A DNA stretch of 64,000 bases, taken from assembly GCA_964019335.1 (NCBI GenBank), contig OZ025676.1, positions 558,001 to 622,000 on the forward strand. The letters are read 5' to 3'. The notes beneath the pieces were generated by a model. The model was not told the origin of the DNA. It worked only from the letters and a program-made list of their open reading frames with translations, and searched no databases. The position numbers and the translations under genes were made by a program. The stretch is from Diplonema japonicum. Lineage: Eukaryota > Euglenozoa > Diplonemea > Diplonemida > Diplonemidae. The first letter of the stretch is position 1; every line of letters begins with the position of its first letter. Below, in pieces: positions 7,946 through 17,483 of the stretch.

Positions 7946-10396
7946 ACGGTAGGCATATGTAAAGAGTAAAATAATGGATAAGACCTCCCAAGGACGGTTA
8001 GGGATACTGAGTGCAGGTATGGGAGCCTCCTGCTTGGGGTGAAAAATCAAAGGTAGAACAAGGTGGTGGCACCTTTAACAGTTGTTCGTTAAGGTATAAG
8101 AGGCTTAGTGGTAGTCTTGCATCTGGTTTTTTTTTTTCTTCTTCTCTTTTCTATGCCCCTTCTATCAGAGGATGACGGCTCCAAAGAAGAAGGAAAAAAA
8201 AAAGGAAAAAGGAAGAAGATAGGGGTACTTTCTTGCTTTCTTTATTTTCTTTTTTTTTCTCTTTTTTTTTTCTAGCAGACTTCGCCTCCGTGCTACAGAA
8301 TGGATAAAAGGGGGAGGAAAGAGGGGGGGGGGGGGGGGGGGAGAAATCTTTTTGTTTTTCTTTGGCAATGATACTTTTAACTGTGTTGTTACTTTCTTTT
8401 TTTTTTAATAAATACTATTCACCTCAATTTTTCCCCTTCGCCTCCCCCGCTTCCCCCAGTAATTCTCCTCACTTGCCCTCCAGAGAGACGAAGGACGTAA
8501 TATAAAAAAAAAACAAAACAAAAACAAAAAAAGGCTTGAATTTTTCAACGTCAAGTAAGGCGCAGCCACAACCAAAGTGGACCATTGAGCACATGGGAGT
8601 GAGTGTCTGCAGAGTCTTGCAAACATTGGAGTGGACTTACTTGTGGCTGCACACAGACATAGCATGGAATAAAACAAAATATATGTTGCTTAATAATAAC
8701 ACCCACCCATACCAGAAGGATAGGTCCTCTTGTGCGCCGGAAATACAAAAAATAAAAATAAAAAACAGAGTGGAAGTAATTAAAAAGAAGGAGAAAAAAA
8801 AAGTGAAATTGCTAATTGTGACGAAGTGGTGGATGGGGGGAGGGATGATGTGTGGTGTTCAACACCCCCCCCCCCCCCCCCCTTGTTATTTTCCCTCCCT
8901 GCACGCAGCAGCGGTTTTTTTTTTTTTTTTTTTTTTTTTTTTGCCTCGTCCCCTCTCCCCCTCTGAAAAAAAAATTGTCTAGTGGTGCCATGCAGTATGT
9001 GGCCACCCTTATGAACCCAAATTTCCCTGAGGTTCCGTAGAAAATAAAAGTGGAGAGAACATGTTATCAGAGACCTGTCGGACCCTCCCTGTGCGTTGTA
9101 ATAGGATAAGGGACTCTCCGTTGAGGGCAATGTTAACTGGCGCCACGTGTAGTGTAGGGTGTCTCCCTCCTGACCACAAATTACCAGGAACCACCACAGG
9201 ACAGGGAGAAAGGAAGAAGAAAAAAATAAATGGGTTTGTTAAAAAAAATTATTTTAGAGATTTTTTGGTAGGTTTAGAGATGATAAAAAAGAAGGGGGTA
9301 ATAATACTATGAAGGGAGGGGGGGGAAAAGAACGAAAGAAAAATGGGAGAGAAGTACCTAGCAGCAGGCAGCTACTGTTGATAGCAAGAGGCCCAAGGCA
9401 AGTGGGCCATCTTACAGGCAACTGGCGCTCTGTACTGCACAGCACGACTGGAAAGTCCCCCTTGCGCAAAAATATTTAAAAAAAAAAAAGAAAAGAAAAG
9501 GCTGGAAAAAAAAAACTTTTTTTTTCTTTCCTACACCATACCATTTTTATTTCTCTAAAACTAAAAAAGAAAAAAAAAAGAAGGGAGGGAAGGTCCCTTA
9601 AGTGGAAATGAGGCAAAAAAAAAAAACTTTATTTTATTTTATTGAAAAAAAAAATGAAGAATCGCTGCATTATTTTGATATCTATGGGAAAAAAATGGGG
9701 GGGAAAGAATAGGGGGGAAAAAAATGAAAACACAATGGCTCAAATATGTGTCGCAACAAGAGGGGTATGGGGGAACTGAGGGATGAAAAAACCATTCCAC
9801 TTTTTTTCTCCGTTTTTTCCCCCCGACAGTTGCTTCTTTACTCGGGCCATGTAATCCTCATGTGTTGCAAGCAAAATATTCCACTTTTCGCCACTAAGAG
9901 AGACAGTGAGTGCCCTGTGGCCAAAATGAATCACTATTAAGAAAAAAAGAAAAACCCCCTTCTCATCGCTATGCGCCATCGAGCTATCATTAAAAAAAAT
10001 AAAGGTAAAAAATAAAATCAATGGATGAGGAGAAGTCTTATGCTTCCTCCCGCCCGCCCCTGTTTTTTTTTTTTCTTTTTTTGTTTCACTCCCATCAATA
10101 AGAAAAAAATTCAATTTCCTTTGGAAAAAAAAAACCCCTTCCCGATGTCTTTAAAATACGGTAAAACATAACTGACCAGAAACGAAAGAAGGAAAAAATA
10201 AAAGTGTATTCACATAAAAAAAATTCCTTTTTTTCTTTAAAAATTTCAATTCTAAGGAAAAGAAAAAAAAAAATAAGAGAAAAGAGAAAAAAAAAAAACT
10301 ATGCTAGAGGTAGGTTTTTTTTTTTTTTTCTTTTAAATTTCCTTCCTTTTGTTTTATGTATTTTTGTCAGAATTCCTTTCTTCTCTGGAATAAGGG

Positions 10397-10436
<40 letters not shown>

Positions 10437-10522
10437 AGAAGAAAGAAAGATAGATCAAGAAGCACGTCACGTTACCACAAACACAGGGAAGAAAAAATAA
10501 ATAAATAAAAAAAAAACCCCCC
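7893..10522. other. 2.6-kb intergenic region, homopolymer-rich with GC islands
   Basis: Mostly A/T runs, with a G run near 8324-8341, a C run near 8863-8882 and long T and A tracts. No protein gene is supported; open frames here are low-complexity translations. Three more complex islands stand out: 8552-8650 (inverted repeats, listed separately), 9060-9200, and 9350-9475, where GGCCCA and TGGGCC bracket a 7-nt loop. They may be unrecognised non-coding RNAs. Confidence 0.6.
8552..8650. other. Candidate structured RNA with competing stems
   Basis: GCAGCCACAA (8562-8571) is perfectly complementary to TTGTGGCTGC (8641-8650), and CAAGTAAG (8552-8559) to CTTACTTG (8636-8643). The order is A, B, A', B' and the partners overlap by three bases, so the helices compete or could form a pseudoknot. 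The island is of normal complexity inside homopolymer-rich DNA. No known RNA family was recognised and the strand is undetermined. Confidence 0.4.
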
Positions 10523-11657
10523 TCAACGCCCGAACAGTTCAGGAAAATCCTTCATGTCGGCCTGGTTATATAAAAAAAAAATCTTTTTATAAAAAAAAAA
10601 AAAAAAAAACACATACCTCACTAAACCCAACAACATTAGGGCTGTCACCCCCCACAAGCTCGCCCTCTTCTTCGTCCTCAACATCCCAATCTGCCTCCTC
10701 CCAATCATCTGTATCTTGCTGCAAACTGAAAAGAGAAGTAGGGCTATTAGTTAGGCAAAAACCCTTTTCGCAAGAAGATGTAGAAGAAGAAGAAGATGTG
10801 GAGGAATCATCATCATTATCACTATTGTAGCAGAGGAGATCGACATCTTCTGCCTCGTGCAAAGCGGCGGTGATGACGACAATAAAAGCGGCAGCAACAG
10901 CACCCTGACTGTGCACGGGAAGCACCGAAACAGAGAGCTGCTGAATAGATGGAAGACGTGGGAGATAAGACGGCTCGCAATAAGAAATATTCCACTCGAA
11001 CCCACACGAGGCAGTATGCTTGTGAGGCACCATGACACCGTCTTCATAAACAATTTGGCATCTGACAGACAGAGAAGTGGGAGTTGCAATGAGATACGTC
11101 GGCTCAACACAAGAAAGGTACCTCTCGAGCTTGCCAACCTGCCTGAGAGGCGGTTCGTAAAAATTAGCAGGAAGCCCATCATCATCCCAACACACAATAC
11201 GCACTGTTGTAATGGGTTCTGTGCTGGCACAGAGGCCTTTGACAGTGACCTTGTCACATGTTTTGAAACCAGAGCTCTGCGCGGTCTTGTGAAGCCATGA
11301 TGGAGCTCCGTCTTCGATTCCAATAATCGGCTGCCTTTCAATGCAGGATATGTACTCCAAAGGGGCACGGCACGTGCGGTTACGATAGGTGTTGAGCTGC
11401 AGCTCTTTTTCGTACCTGTCCAGCACATGGGCCACATACCAGCTGTCACCCTGTCTGTACCACCATGGAGTGAGGGAGCCCGACATGGGGCTGCTGTCCT
11501 CTCGCGAAGATCCTTCGTCCGCAAAGCTGTCGACCGACCCCGTGTAATGACGGTCCAACCCGTGATGCTGATGATGATGTTGCTGTTGACACACTTTGAT
11601 CGCAATATCTTCCGTCTTTTGAACCGGCTGAGAACACTCCATGATAGCTACGCCCAT
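10523..11657 (-). CDS. Conserved-looking protein of unknown function with acidic tail
   Basis: Exons 11657-10617 and 10561-10523 give 385 residues. The 55-nt intron (10616-10562) starts GTATGT, is filled with T and A runs and ends CCAG; it joins FSE to ADMKDFPELFGR in phase 0. I chose the ATG at 11655-11657 because frames further upstream run through a 28S rRNA fragment. The protein has a His/Gln-rich start, three similar segments (RAPLEYISCIERQP, LERYLSCVEPTYL and FEWNISYCEPSYL, about residues 95-225) that look like internal repeats, then a Ser-rich and a strongly acidic C-terminus. No family recognised. Confidence 0.7.
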
Positions 11658-11786
11658 TATTATTTTTTTTTGTCTTTTTAGAGAGAAAAAAAAAAGAAAA
11701 GGGTGAGGGAGAAAAAAAAAAGGGGGTGGAAAGGGTCTGCGGGGTTTGGGTAAAACAAGAAAAGATCCCAACTGGACGATGGATGG

Positions 11787-12005
11787 CTTGAGCATCATCC
11801 ATTTTCGGGGCCGGTTCATTCGGCAGGTGAGTTGTTACACACTCATTATCGGATGCCGACTTCCATGGCCACCGTCCTGCTGTCTAGATGAACCGACACC
11901 CTTTGTGGGATCTGATGAGCGACCACTCGGACACCTTAAGTCAGCTCTCGGTTCATTCGGCAGGTGAGTTGTTACACGCTCATTATCGGAGCCGACTTCC
12001 ATGGC
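11787..12005 (-). pseudogene. Degenerate 28S rRNA fragment with internal duplication
   Basis: On the minus strand this reads as large-subunit rRNA: TTAAGGTG, CGCTCATCAG, GTTCATCTAGACAGC, GGACGGTGGCCATGGAAGTC, GTGTGTAACAACTCACC, TGCCGAATGAACC and GAAAATGGATG occur in rRNA order. About 60 nt (GCCATGGAAGTCGG to GAATGAACC) occur a second time at the 5' end (12005-11947), joined at the shared GAATGAACC. Positions that are nearly invariant in rRNA are changed (CCGATAATGAG for CCGCTAAGGAG), so it is more likely a pseudogene scrap than a functional gene piece. It lies just upstream of the gene starting at 11657. Confidence 0.85.
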
Positions 12006-12839
12006 GTTGTTGTTATGAGCAGTGATCGAGGATTGAGGGCATTAACACCACCGGGAAAGCATTGCATAACAAAAAAAATAACAAAAAAAAAATAAATAAC
12101 GTGATGGGGGGTGAAGAAGAAGAAAAAAAAATGAAAAGGGGATGGAGCGTGGAGGAAGGGGGGTGGACGAAACGTAAAAAAAAAAGGGGGGAGGGGAAAG
12201 AGTGTGTGGTATAAATAAAAAAAAGTAAGGTAAATTTGGCTAGAAAAGGGAATTCGCTTTCATTTCCTTTTTGACTAACGGAGGAAAGGGACGAAAACAC
12301 CGTCTATTCATGAGTTATTTACAGAAAAAGAAAGGAGAAGGAGAATAAAATGTGTTTTTTCCCTTCTTTTTTTTTAAAGAGAAAGGGGAATGTGGACTGC
12401 ACCATTTCAGATCCCATCGCAAGCAGTGATCGGAAAATTTGTGAAAATAGAACCCTCCCCTCAACCTCCCGTAAAAACCCCCTTCAAATTTTCCGAACAC
12501 TTTCGCAAGGGAGCAGTGAAAAGTATGCTGTTACATTGACCTTTTTTTCTTCTTCTTTTTTTTTTTTCCCGTAATCTTCTCTTTTCCCTCCTTACCCTTT
12601 CCTTTTCGTCTTCAAAGACCCTCACCCCTCTTACCAGCAAACAAAACAAAGAGACACGGACAACGGATTTTTTTTTCTTCACGAAAAAAATGATTTGAGC
12701 CACACTTTTCTTTTTTTTTTTTCTTCTTCTAAAAAAAAAAAAAAACCCCGGACAACCCATACTACCCTTATTTTTCACCCCCCCTGGGTCCCCCCTTTTT
12801 TCTTTTTGCAAATATGTGTGTAAACTCTCCCTCTCATTA
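12006..12839. other. Intergenic, A/T and purine/pyrimidine tract-rich
   Basis: Gap between the rRNA fragment and the stop of the FYVE-Rheb gene. Composed of A runs, T runs and GGGAAA-type tracts. No coding or RNA signal was recognised. Confidence 0.6.
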
Positions 12840-13061
12840 TCACGAATCGCCTTCCGCGCTTAAAATTTCATCCAGCACAAGGTTGAACACGGCTTCAATG
12901 TTTTCAGCCTTTTTTTTTTATTTATTTTTTTTTTTTATTTTAGAATTGATATCTCCCATACATTCTTCGCAGAACATTCCATAAAAGGAAACCCCCACGA
13001 CGATGCGAGTTGCTGCCCCTCTTCGTGTGATACCTGCGTCATTTTTTTTTGTCCCTCTCCC

Positions 13062-13093
<32 letters not shown>

Positions 13094-13756
13094 TCTTTCA
13101 GACTCCGGAAGATCCGACTTGTTCCCAACAAGCACGAGAACCACACCATCGAGGATGTTGCAGTCCTGTATTCTGTCGTAGATAGACTTGACCATCTCAA
13201 AGCTGTGGTAGTCGTTGATGGAGTAGAGGATGATGTAGCCGTGGGTACCGATGGAATACTGGGGCTGGAACATCGAGCATTCGTCCTGCCCTGCTGTGTC
13301 AAGAATGGAGAGGAGGTATTGGTTGTTCCCGTGCCGCATTTTCCGTTGGTAGGTGTGATTGATGGTAGGGTTGTAGTACGGTGAGAACCTGTCTTCTACG
13401 AACTGCACGCAGATGGCGCTCTTCCCCACCCACGATTTACCTAGTACGCAGATCTTCCTTTGCTTGATCACCGGTTCTTTCTTGTCTGACACATGTGGCG
13501 TGGCGGCAGCGCCCTGGTCTAATTGTTTTGCGCACGTTCTGCACACCCTTTGGCTCTCACCCCCGTACCCCATCTCTTGTCCGAGCACTCTTTTCTCATT
13601 GCTGCACTTGTTGCAAAACACCCCACCGCAGTGCCTGCAATGATGTCTTCTGTTGAAGAATGAAAACTCCGCCTTGCACTCCTCGCAAGTGGACGCTTCG
13701 CTGTCGGGAATCCACCTCGGGCGGTGCGTCCCGCTCGCCGATGCCTCTTCGGACAT
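12840..13756 (-). CDS. FYVE zinc finger fused to Rheb-type small GTPase
   Basis: Exons 13756-13091, 13033-12962 and 12908-12840 give 268 residues. Residues about 14-82 are a complete PI3P-binding FYVE finger: WIPD (WxxD motif), the basic RRHHCRHCG core, RVCRTC, and four CxxC pairs. Residues about 98-262 are a Ras-family GTPase closest to Rheb: P-loop GKSWVGKS (Gly12 and Gly13 positions replaced, as in Rheb), switch I YNPTINHTY, DTAGQDE, YSIGTHGYIILYS, NKSD, ECSAKN. Rheb activates TORC1 at endolysosomes. The protein ends EGDS with no CaaX box, so FYVE probably replaces farnesylation for membrane targeting (inference). Introns 13090-13034 (57 nt, GTTTTT, ends CGCAG) and 12961-12909 (53 nt, GTATGG, ends AAAAAG) are phase 0. 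Confidence 0.93.
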
Positions 13757-13861
13757 CTTGTGGATGCTTGAACCCCACCCTTTTTTTGTTGCATATTGTT
13801 TTTTTTTTCTTAACTAATAAGAAAAGGGGAAAAAAAAGGGGGGGTGTAGTTAGACCAATTT

Positions 13862-14509
13862 TCACAAGCCCAGGTTAGAGTTGAGCTCCGTAATATCCTT
13901 CACACCCTTGTTGAGAGTCTTCTCAAGCACCGCCTGTGCTTCTTTCAACGTGAGGTTGAACTCCATGTACTTGGCACGGCGCTGCAGGGTCAGCTTCGCC
14001 GTGAGGCGCAGGAGGGATGCTGCTACATGGTGGGGGTCGAGGTGCCACGAAGGTGATGGGGTGGGCAACGGTTGCGGTGCAGCAGCCGGAGTCAAGATGT
14101 GCAGACTGATAAGAGCAGCACGGTAGACATTGATGGCAGCTGCAAAGACGGGGAAGCCAAGTGTGGCATCAGATTCAGCACGCAGCGCACGTACCGATCG
14201 ACAGATGTCACCGAATACCTGTTTCTCACTTTCTGCCAAGTACACAAACCACTTCAAGGTGCCCACACCACCCCCTCTGAAATCTGTCATGGGGTCCTGG
14301 CCCTGGAACCCCCACCTCTTCCAACCCATTCCAACTCTCTCGTACTCCACCCCATCATTGTACACATCCACACCATCTTGCATTGCAGCCCACAGCCGCT
14401 TCAGCAGCACTTCGTCACCCTCCACAAGAGCCCGCCCCACATCTGCTTGTATCTCCCTTGCCCTTGCCTCCTCCTCAGCAATAGGGTTCCGCGATGCAGT
14501 GCCTCCCAT
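13862..14509 (-). CDS. ELMO-domain protein with N-myristoylation-type start
   Basis: 215 residues from the ATG at 14507-14509; the frame is open upstream but has no ATG. The middle (about residues 55-95) carries the ELMO/CED-12 signature WKRWGFQGQDPMTDFRGGG with its conserved Arg, followed by GTLKWFVYLAES. In ELMOD proteins that Arg is needed for GAP activity on Arl-family GTPases. The N-terminus MGGTASRN (Gly2, Ser6) fits N-myristoylation, which would anchor it to membranes. The rest is helical up to residue 215. The next gene upstream is a quinone-oxidoreductase-like enzyme. Confidence 0.88.
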   Translation of the reverse strand: MGGTASRNPIAEEEARAREIQADVGRALVEGDEVLLKRLWAAMQDGVDVYNDGVEYERVGMGWKRWGFQGQDPMTDFRGGGVGTLKWFVYLAESEKQVFGDICRSVRALRAESDATLGFPVFAAAINVYRAALISLHILTPAAAPQPLPTPSPSWHLDPHHVAASLLRLTAKLTLQRRAKYMEFNLTLKEAQAVLEKTLNKGVKDITELNSNLGL

Positions 14510-14643
14510 GGAAGTCTGTTGGGGTCTGTTCCTGAAATTAAAATACAAACACTACCAAAGAATTTTTTAAAGAATGGACCGGGGGGTGAGTGAGAGGCAG
14601 GAAACGTTCACGCTGTATGCCGCATGCAGGGTGGTGCATGCAT

Positions 14644-15666
14644 CTAGAGCTTGGAGGAGGTGCCGTCCATGGTAATGCAGCACTTACCGATCACTTTCCT
14701 GTCAGCCATGAGAGTGAAAGCATCCTTCGCCTGGTCAAGAGGAAACTCTGATGTGACCATGGGCTTGAGCTTGCCTTTGGCGGCAAGGTCAAGAAGATGG
14801 GTGAAGAGTTCCTTGCGGAGTTCAGGCTGCAGGGCAAGCTGGTGCCCCATGCGAACGCCCACGAGATCGAAACCCTTGATCAGCGCCATGTTAACAGGCA
14901 GCTTGGGTATGCGCCCCATAGCAAAACCCACAACAAGGAGACGGGCATACCCGCCAGTGGCCACGCACCTCACACACTTGTCAAAGACGTCGCCCCCTAC
15001 AGGCTCATAGATCACGTCGCACATCTTCCCCTTCGTGATCTTAGAAACTGCCTTCTTCAAGTCCTCTTTGCCGTAGTTGATTGTGTAGTCCGCGCCTGCC
15101 TGCTTGCACACTTCAAGCTTATCGTCGGAACTTGCGGCGGCGATCACTTTTGCACCCAGCACTTTGCCCAGCTGCACCGCGGCCAGCCCCATCCCTCCGC
15201 CAGCACCAGTCACCAAAAGCCACTCACCAGCCTTGAGATGCCCCCTGTGCACCAGGGCATGGTAGCCAGTGGCATAACCCATCAAGAAACCGGCACCCTG
15301 ACTGTAAGTAAGCGTATCAGGCAGGGGCATAAGCTCGCGACCCTTCCCCACCCACTCCTCCTGGCAGGTTCCCTCCGTCATAGATGAGAAGAACACTCTG
15401 TCGCCCTTCTTCCACTGCGAGCACACACTCTCTTCCACAACACCGGCTGCCTCAGTGCAGAGCACAAAAGGCATCTTTGGCTTGAACTGGTACTTATTTT
15501 GAAGCATCAGCAGCTCAGGGAAGTTCAGCGACGAAGACTTCACCGCCACCCTTACCTCACCTGCCTTCAATGGCTGCCTCTCCCTTGTCACCACTTCCAT
15601 AGCTGCAATCCCAGAGTAGGGATCCGGCTTGATTTCCTTGCACATCAACGCGCGAAACCCAGTCAT
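14644..15666 (-). CDS. Zinc-free medium-chain dehydrogenase/reductase (quinone oxidoreductase-like)
   Basis: 340 residues from the ATG at 15664-15666; upstream in-frame codons lack an ATG. N-terminal GroES-like fold (about residues 10-120: AGEVRVAVKSSSLNFPELLM, GDRVFF), then a Rossmann fold with LVTGAGGGMGLAAVQLGKVLGA (NADPH-binding GxGxxG-type turn), IAAASSDDKLEVCKQAGAD and CDVIYEPVGG. No structural or catalytic zinc cysteines are in place, as in zeta-crystallin/QOR, PTGR3 and related MDRs. It should reduce quinones or enones with NADPH in cytosol; the substrate is unknown. Confidence 0.9.
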   Translation of the reverse strand: MTGFRALMCKEIKPDPYSGIAAMEVVTRERQPLKAGEVRVAVKSSSLNFPELLMLQNKYQFKPKMPFVLCTEAAGVVEESVCSQWKKGDRVFFSSMTEGTCQEEWVGKGRELMPLPDTLTYSQGAGFLMGYATGYHALVHRGHLKAGEWLLVTGAGGGMGLAAVQLGKVLGAKVIAAASSDDKLEVCKQAGADYTINYGKEDLKKAVSKITKGKMCDVIYEPVGGDVFDKCVRCVATGGYARLLVVGFAMGRIPKLPVNMALIKGFDLVGVRMGHQLALQPELRKELFTHLLDLAAKGKLKPMVTSEFPLDQAKDAFTLMADRKVIGKCCITMDGTSSKL

Positions 15667-15723
15667 TTTGTGGCTGAAGGGCTTGTAAAAATACATAAAA
15701 GCTAGTGATAATAAAACAAACAC

Positions 15724-15997
15724 TTAACATACTCTGTACATTAGAAGACAGAGCGACGTTGGGATGGCTTTGTACTCGCTGCTGTGTTATTGGATTTCAA
15801 GTATATCTTATCTTGATTTAAAATCTGTCATAACACTTGTGGGGGCTTTGTACTTTGCTGTTGTATAATTTGGTTTTCAAGTATATTTTCATCTTGATTA
15901 AAAATGTGTGTTAACACTTGGGAGCTTCTCGTGTTGTTGTGGATCGGTACCTCCTGACCACTCTGCCGCGTGGGGAAGTCCTCGAAGCTGCACAATT
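15724..15997. repeat. Tandem AT-rich repeat 3' of the hydroxylase genes
   Basis: Two diverged copies of an approximately 80-bp unit (TTTGTACT..GCTG, TTTCAAGTATATTTTCATCTTGATT, TAACACTT) lie side by side at about 15765-15918. Region 6242-6390 carries one copy preceded by the same CTCTGTACATTAG..GACA leader (15730 here). The repeat thus extends past the perfect duplication, so the two loci shared this 3' sequence before the recent copying event. Confidence 0.75.
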
Positions 15998-17483
15998 TCA
16001 GCATTTGCGGAAGAGGCAATACGCCGAGGCGGTGGGTTCAATCATGAGGGTGGTGACGACCATGTGGTAGGTTGGGACAATGACGAAGAGCAGGGCCCCC
16101 AGAACATGGAAGACGAGGGTGAGAAGGGATTCCTTGTGGAAGGGCCAGAGGAAGCGTGTGCGGTCGCCGAAGAGGCGCATGAGGACGAACCCCACGAGGG
16201 CTGGTCCCACAACGAGGTTCAGCCCCAAGAGGCGGGGGTCGATGTGTGGTCCGTAGATGGCTCCCTCGTAGAGGGCGTGCAGGGAGGCGATCGTGTAGGC
16301 CCAGAAGAGAATGTGGTCGGGGCTCGTTGGGTAGAAGTTCAGGAGCCCCTTGTCGATCTGGAGGTACTTTGAGGAGACAGGGACAACATCCTCCTCCTCC
16401 TCATCCTCTTTCTTCGTCTTCTTCTTGTTGTTGTTGTCCACTCCCGTGCCCCCTTCTCCCTTGTACTCCTCCGACACCCCGAGCTTCTCACGGAAGGTCC
16501 CAAATACGCAGTCCAGACAGTACTGCGGGCCTCCGTAGTTGCACTCGAACTTCGCGTGGTGCAGGTAGTGGTACTGGTCTGCCTGCCAGTGGTCCTCCCA
16601 ACCCGAGTGTCCCGCTGCGGGGGCGAGGTTCAGGTGCCACCCGTTCCAGTGGAAGACAAAGGGCGACATCTTGAAGTACAGGCTCACCGCCACCGCAGAG
16701 TAGTAGTAGACGTGCTCCAAGGGGTGCATCGAGAGCCCTGCAAAGGGTTCGATGTCGATGTTCCTGTGGTGCAGGGAGTGCACGTACTTGTACAGGGCGC
16801 GGTAGTGGATCGTGCGGTGCGCGAAGTAGAAGTGGAAGTCCCTGTACAGGGGGATCGCTAGTACCCACATCACATTCCAAAGGAAGGTTGTGAGGGCTGT
16901 TGTGCTGTTGTCGTTGTTATAACCCATCGTCGTCCACCACGAGAACCACGCCTCCTCATCCGTGTCGTATGGGACCCTCCCCTCCGCGAGCAGGTGGTAG
17001 TACGCCATCTCCCAGGCACTCCACTGTAGAGCCCCCAGCGTCGTGTACCACACGTTCTGCACCATCGTCGCGAGGGAAGGGTAGCTGTGCGGGGCATACT
17101 TCCGCCTGCTCAGAAAGTGCGACACGAAGTGCCACCACCCGAAGTACAGGTAGATCACCAGCGTGTTCACCCCACACCGCCTCGCGAACCACGCCCCGTC
17201 CCACCGCCCCGCCGCCTCCATGTCGTACGGCGCCAGCACGTACAGCGCAGCAGACAGCAGCAGCCACATCAGGTTCGGCGTCATCAAGATGGTCCGCACC
17301 ACGTTCCAGGGCTGAAAGAACAGCTGCCCGGACATGCTCGTCTCCCCGGGGCGCTTCTTCAGGTCCACCCACCCAGCAGGGCGGAAGATGCTTCCCCCTG
17401 ACAAGCCTCCGAGAGACAACAGGAACGACATGGTGGCTTTTCTTGTTCAACTGGCTGAAGAACTGACGGGGGGGTTGCAAGGC
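15848..17483. repeat. Segmental duplication, copy 2
   Basis: Second copy of 6309-7945, in the same orientation. Outside the boundaries the flanks diverge at once on the gene's 5' side (GGCAGTTGTATG here against GGCACGGTAGGC). Confidence 0.95.
15998..17431 (-). CDS. Fatty-acid hydroxylase superfamily membrane protein, copy 2
   Basis: 477 residues, identical in protein to the gene at 6459-7892 and apparently identical in DNA. Same His motifs (HRTIH, HSLHH, HYLHH), same acidic insertion and C-terminal membrane helices. Because upstream flanks differ beyond about 50 bp, the two copies may be driven differently. Identity at silent sites points to a very recent duplication or ongoing gene conversion. 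An assembly duplication is possible but is disfavoured by the different flanks on both sides. Confidence 0.85.
   Translation of the reverse strand: MSFLLSLGGLSGGSIFRPAGWVDLKKRPGETSMSGQLFFQPWNVVRTILMTPNLMWLLLSAALYVLAPYDMEAAGRWDGAWFARRCGVNTLVIYLYFGWWHFVSHFLSRRKYAPHSYPSLATMVQNVWYTTLGALQWSAWEMAYYHLLAEGRVPYDTDEEAWFSWWTTMGYNNDNSTTALTTFLWNVMWVLAIPLYRDFHFYFAHRTIHYRALYKYVHSLHHRNIDIEPFAGLSMHPLEHVYYYSAVAVSLYFKMSPFVFHWNGWHLNLAPAAGHSGWEDHWQADQYHYLHHAKFECNYGGPQYCLDCVFGTFREKLGVSEEYKGEGGTGVDNNNKKKTKKEDEEEEDVVPVSSKYLQIDKGLLNFYPTSPDHILFWAYTIASLHALYEGAIYGPHIDPRLLGLNLVVGPALVGFVLMRLFGDRTRFLWPFHKESLLTLVFHVLGALLFVIVPTYHMVVTTLMIEPTASAYCLFRKC

Noticed and set aside
8780-9130. Minus-strand frame of 116 codons
   Set aside because: Made largely of translated A, T and C homopolymers; no plausible protein.
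11658-11819. N-terminal extension of the 385-residue gene
   Set aside because: The extra residues translate the 28S rRNA fragment and homopolymers, so the ATG at 11657 was used instead.
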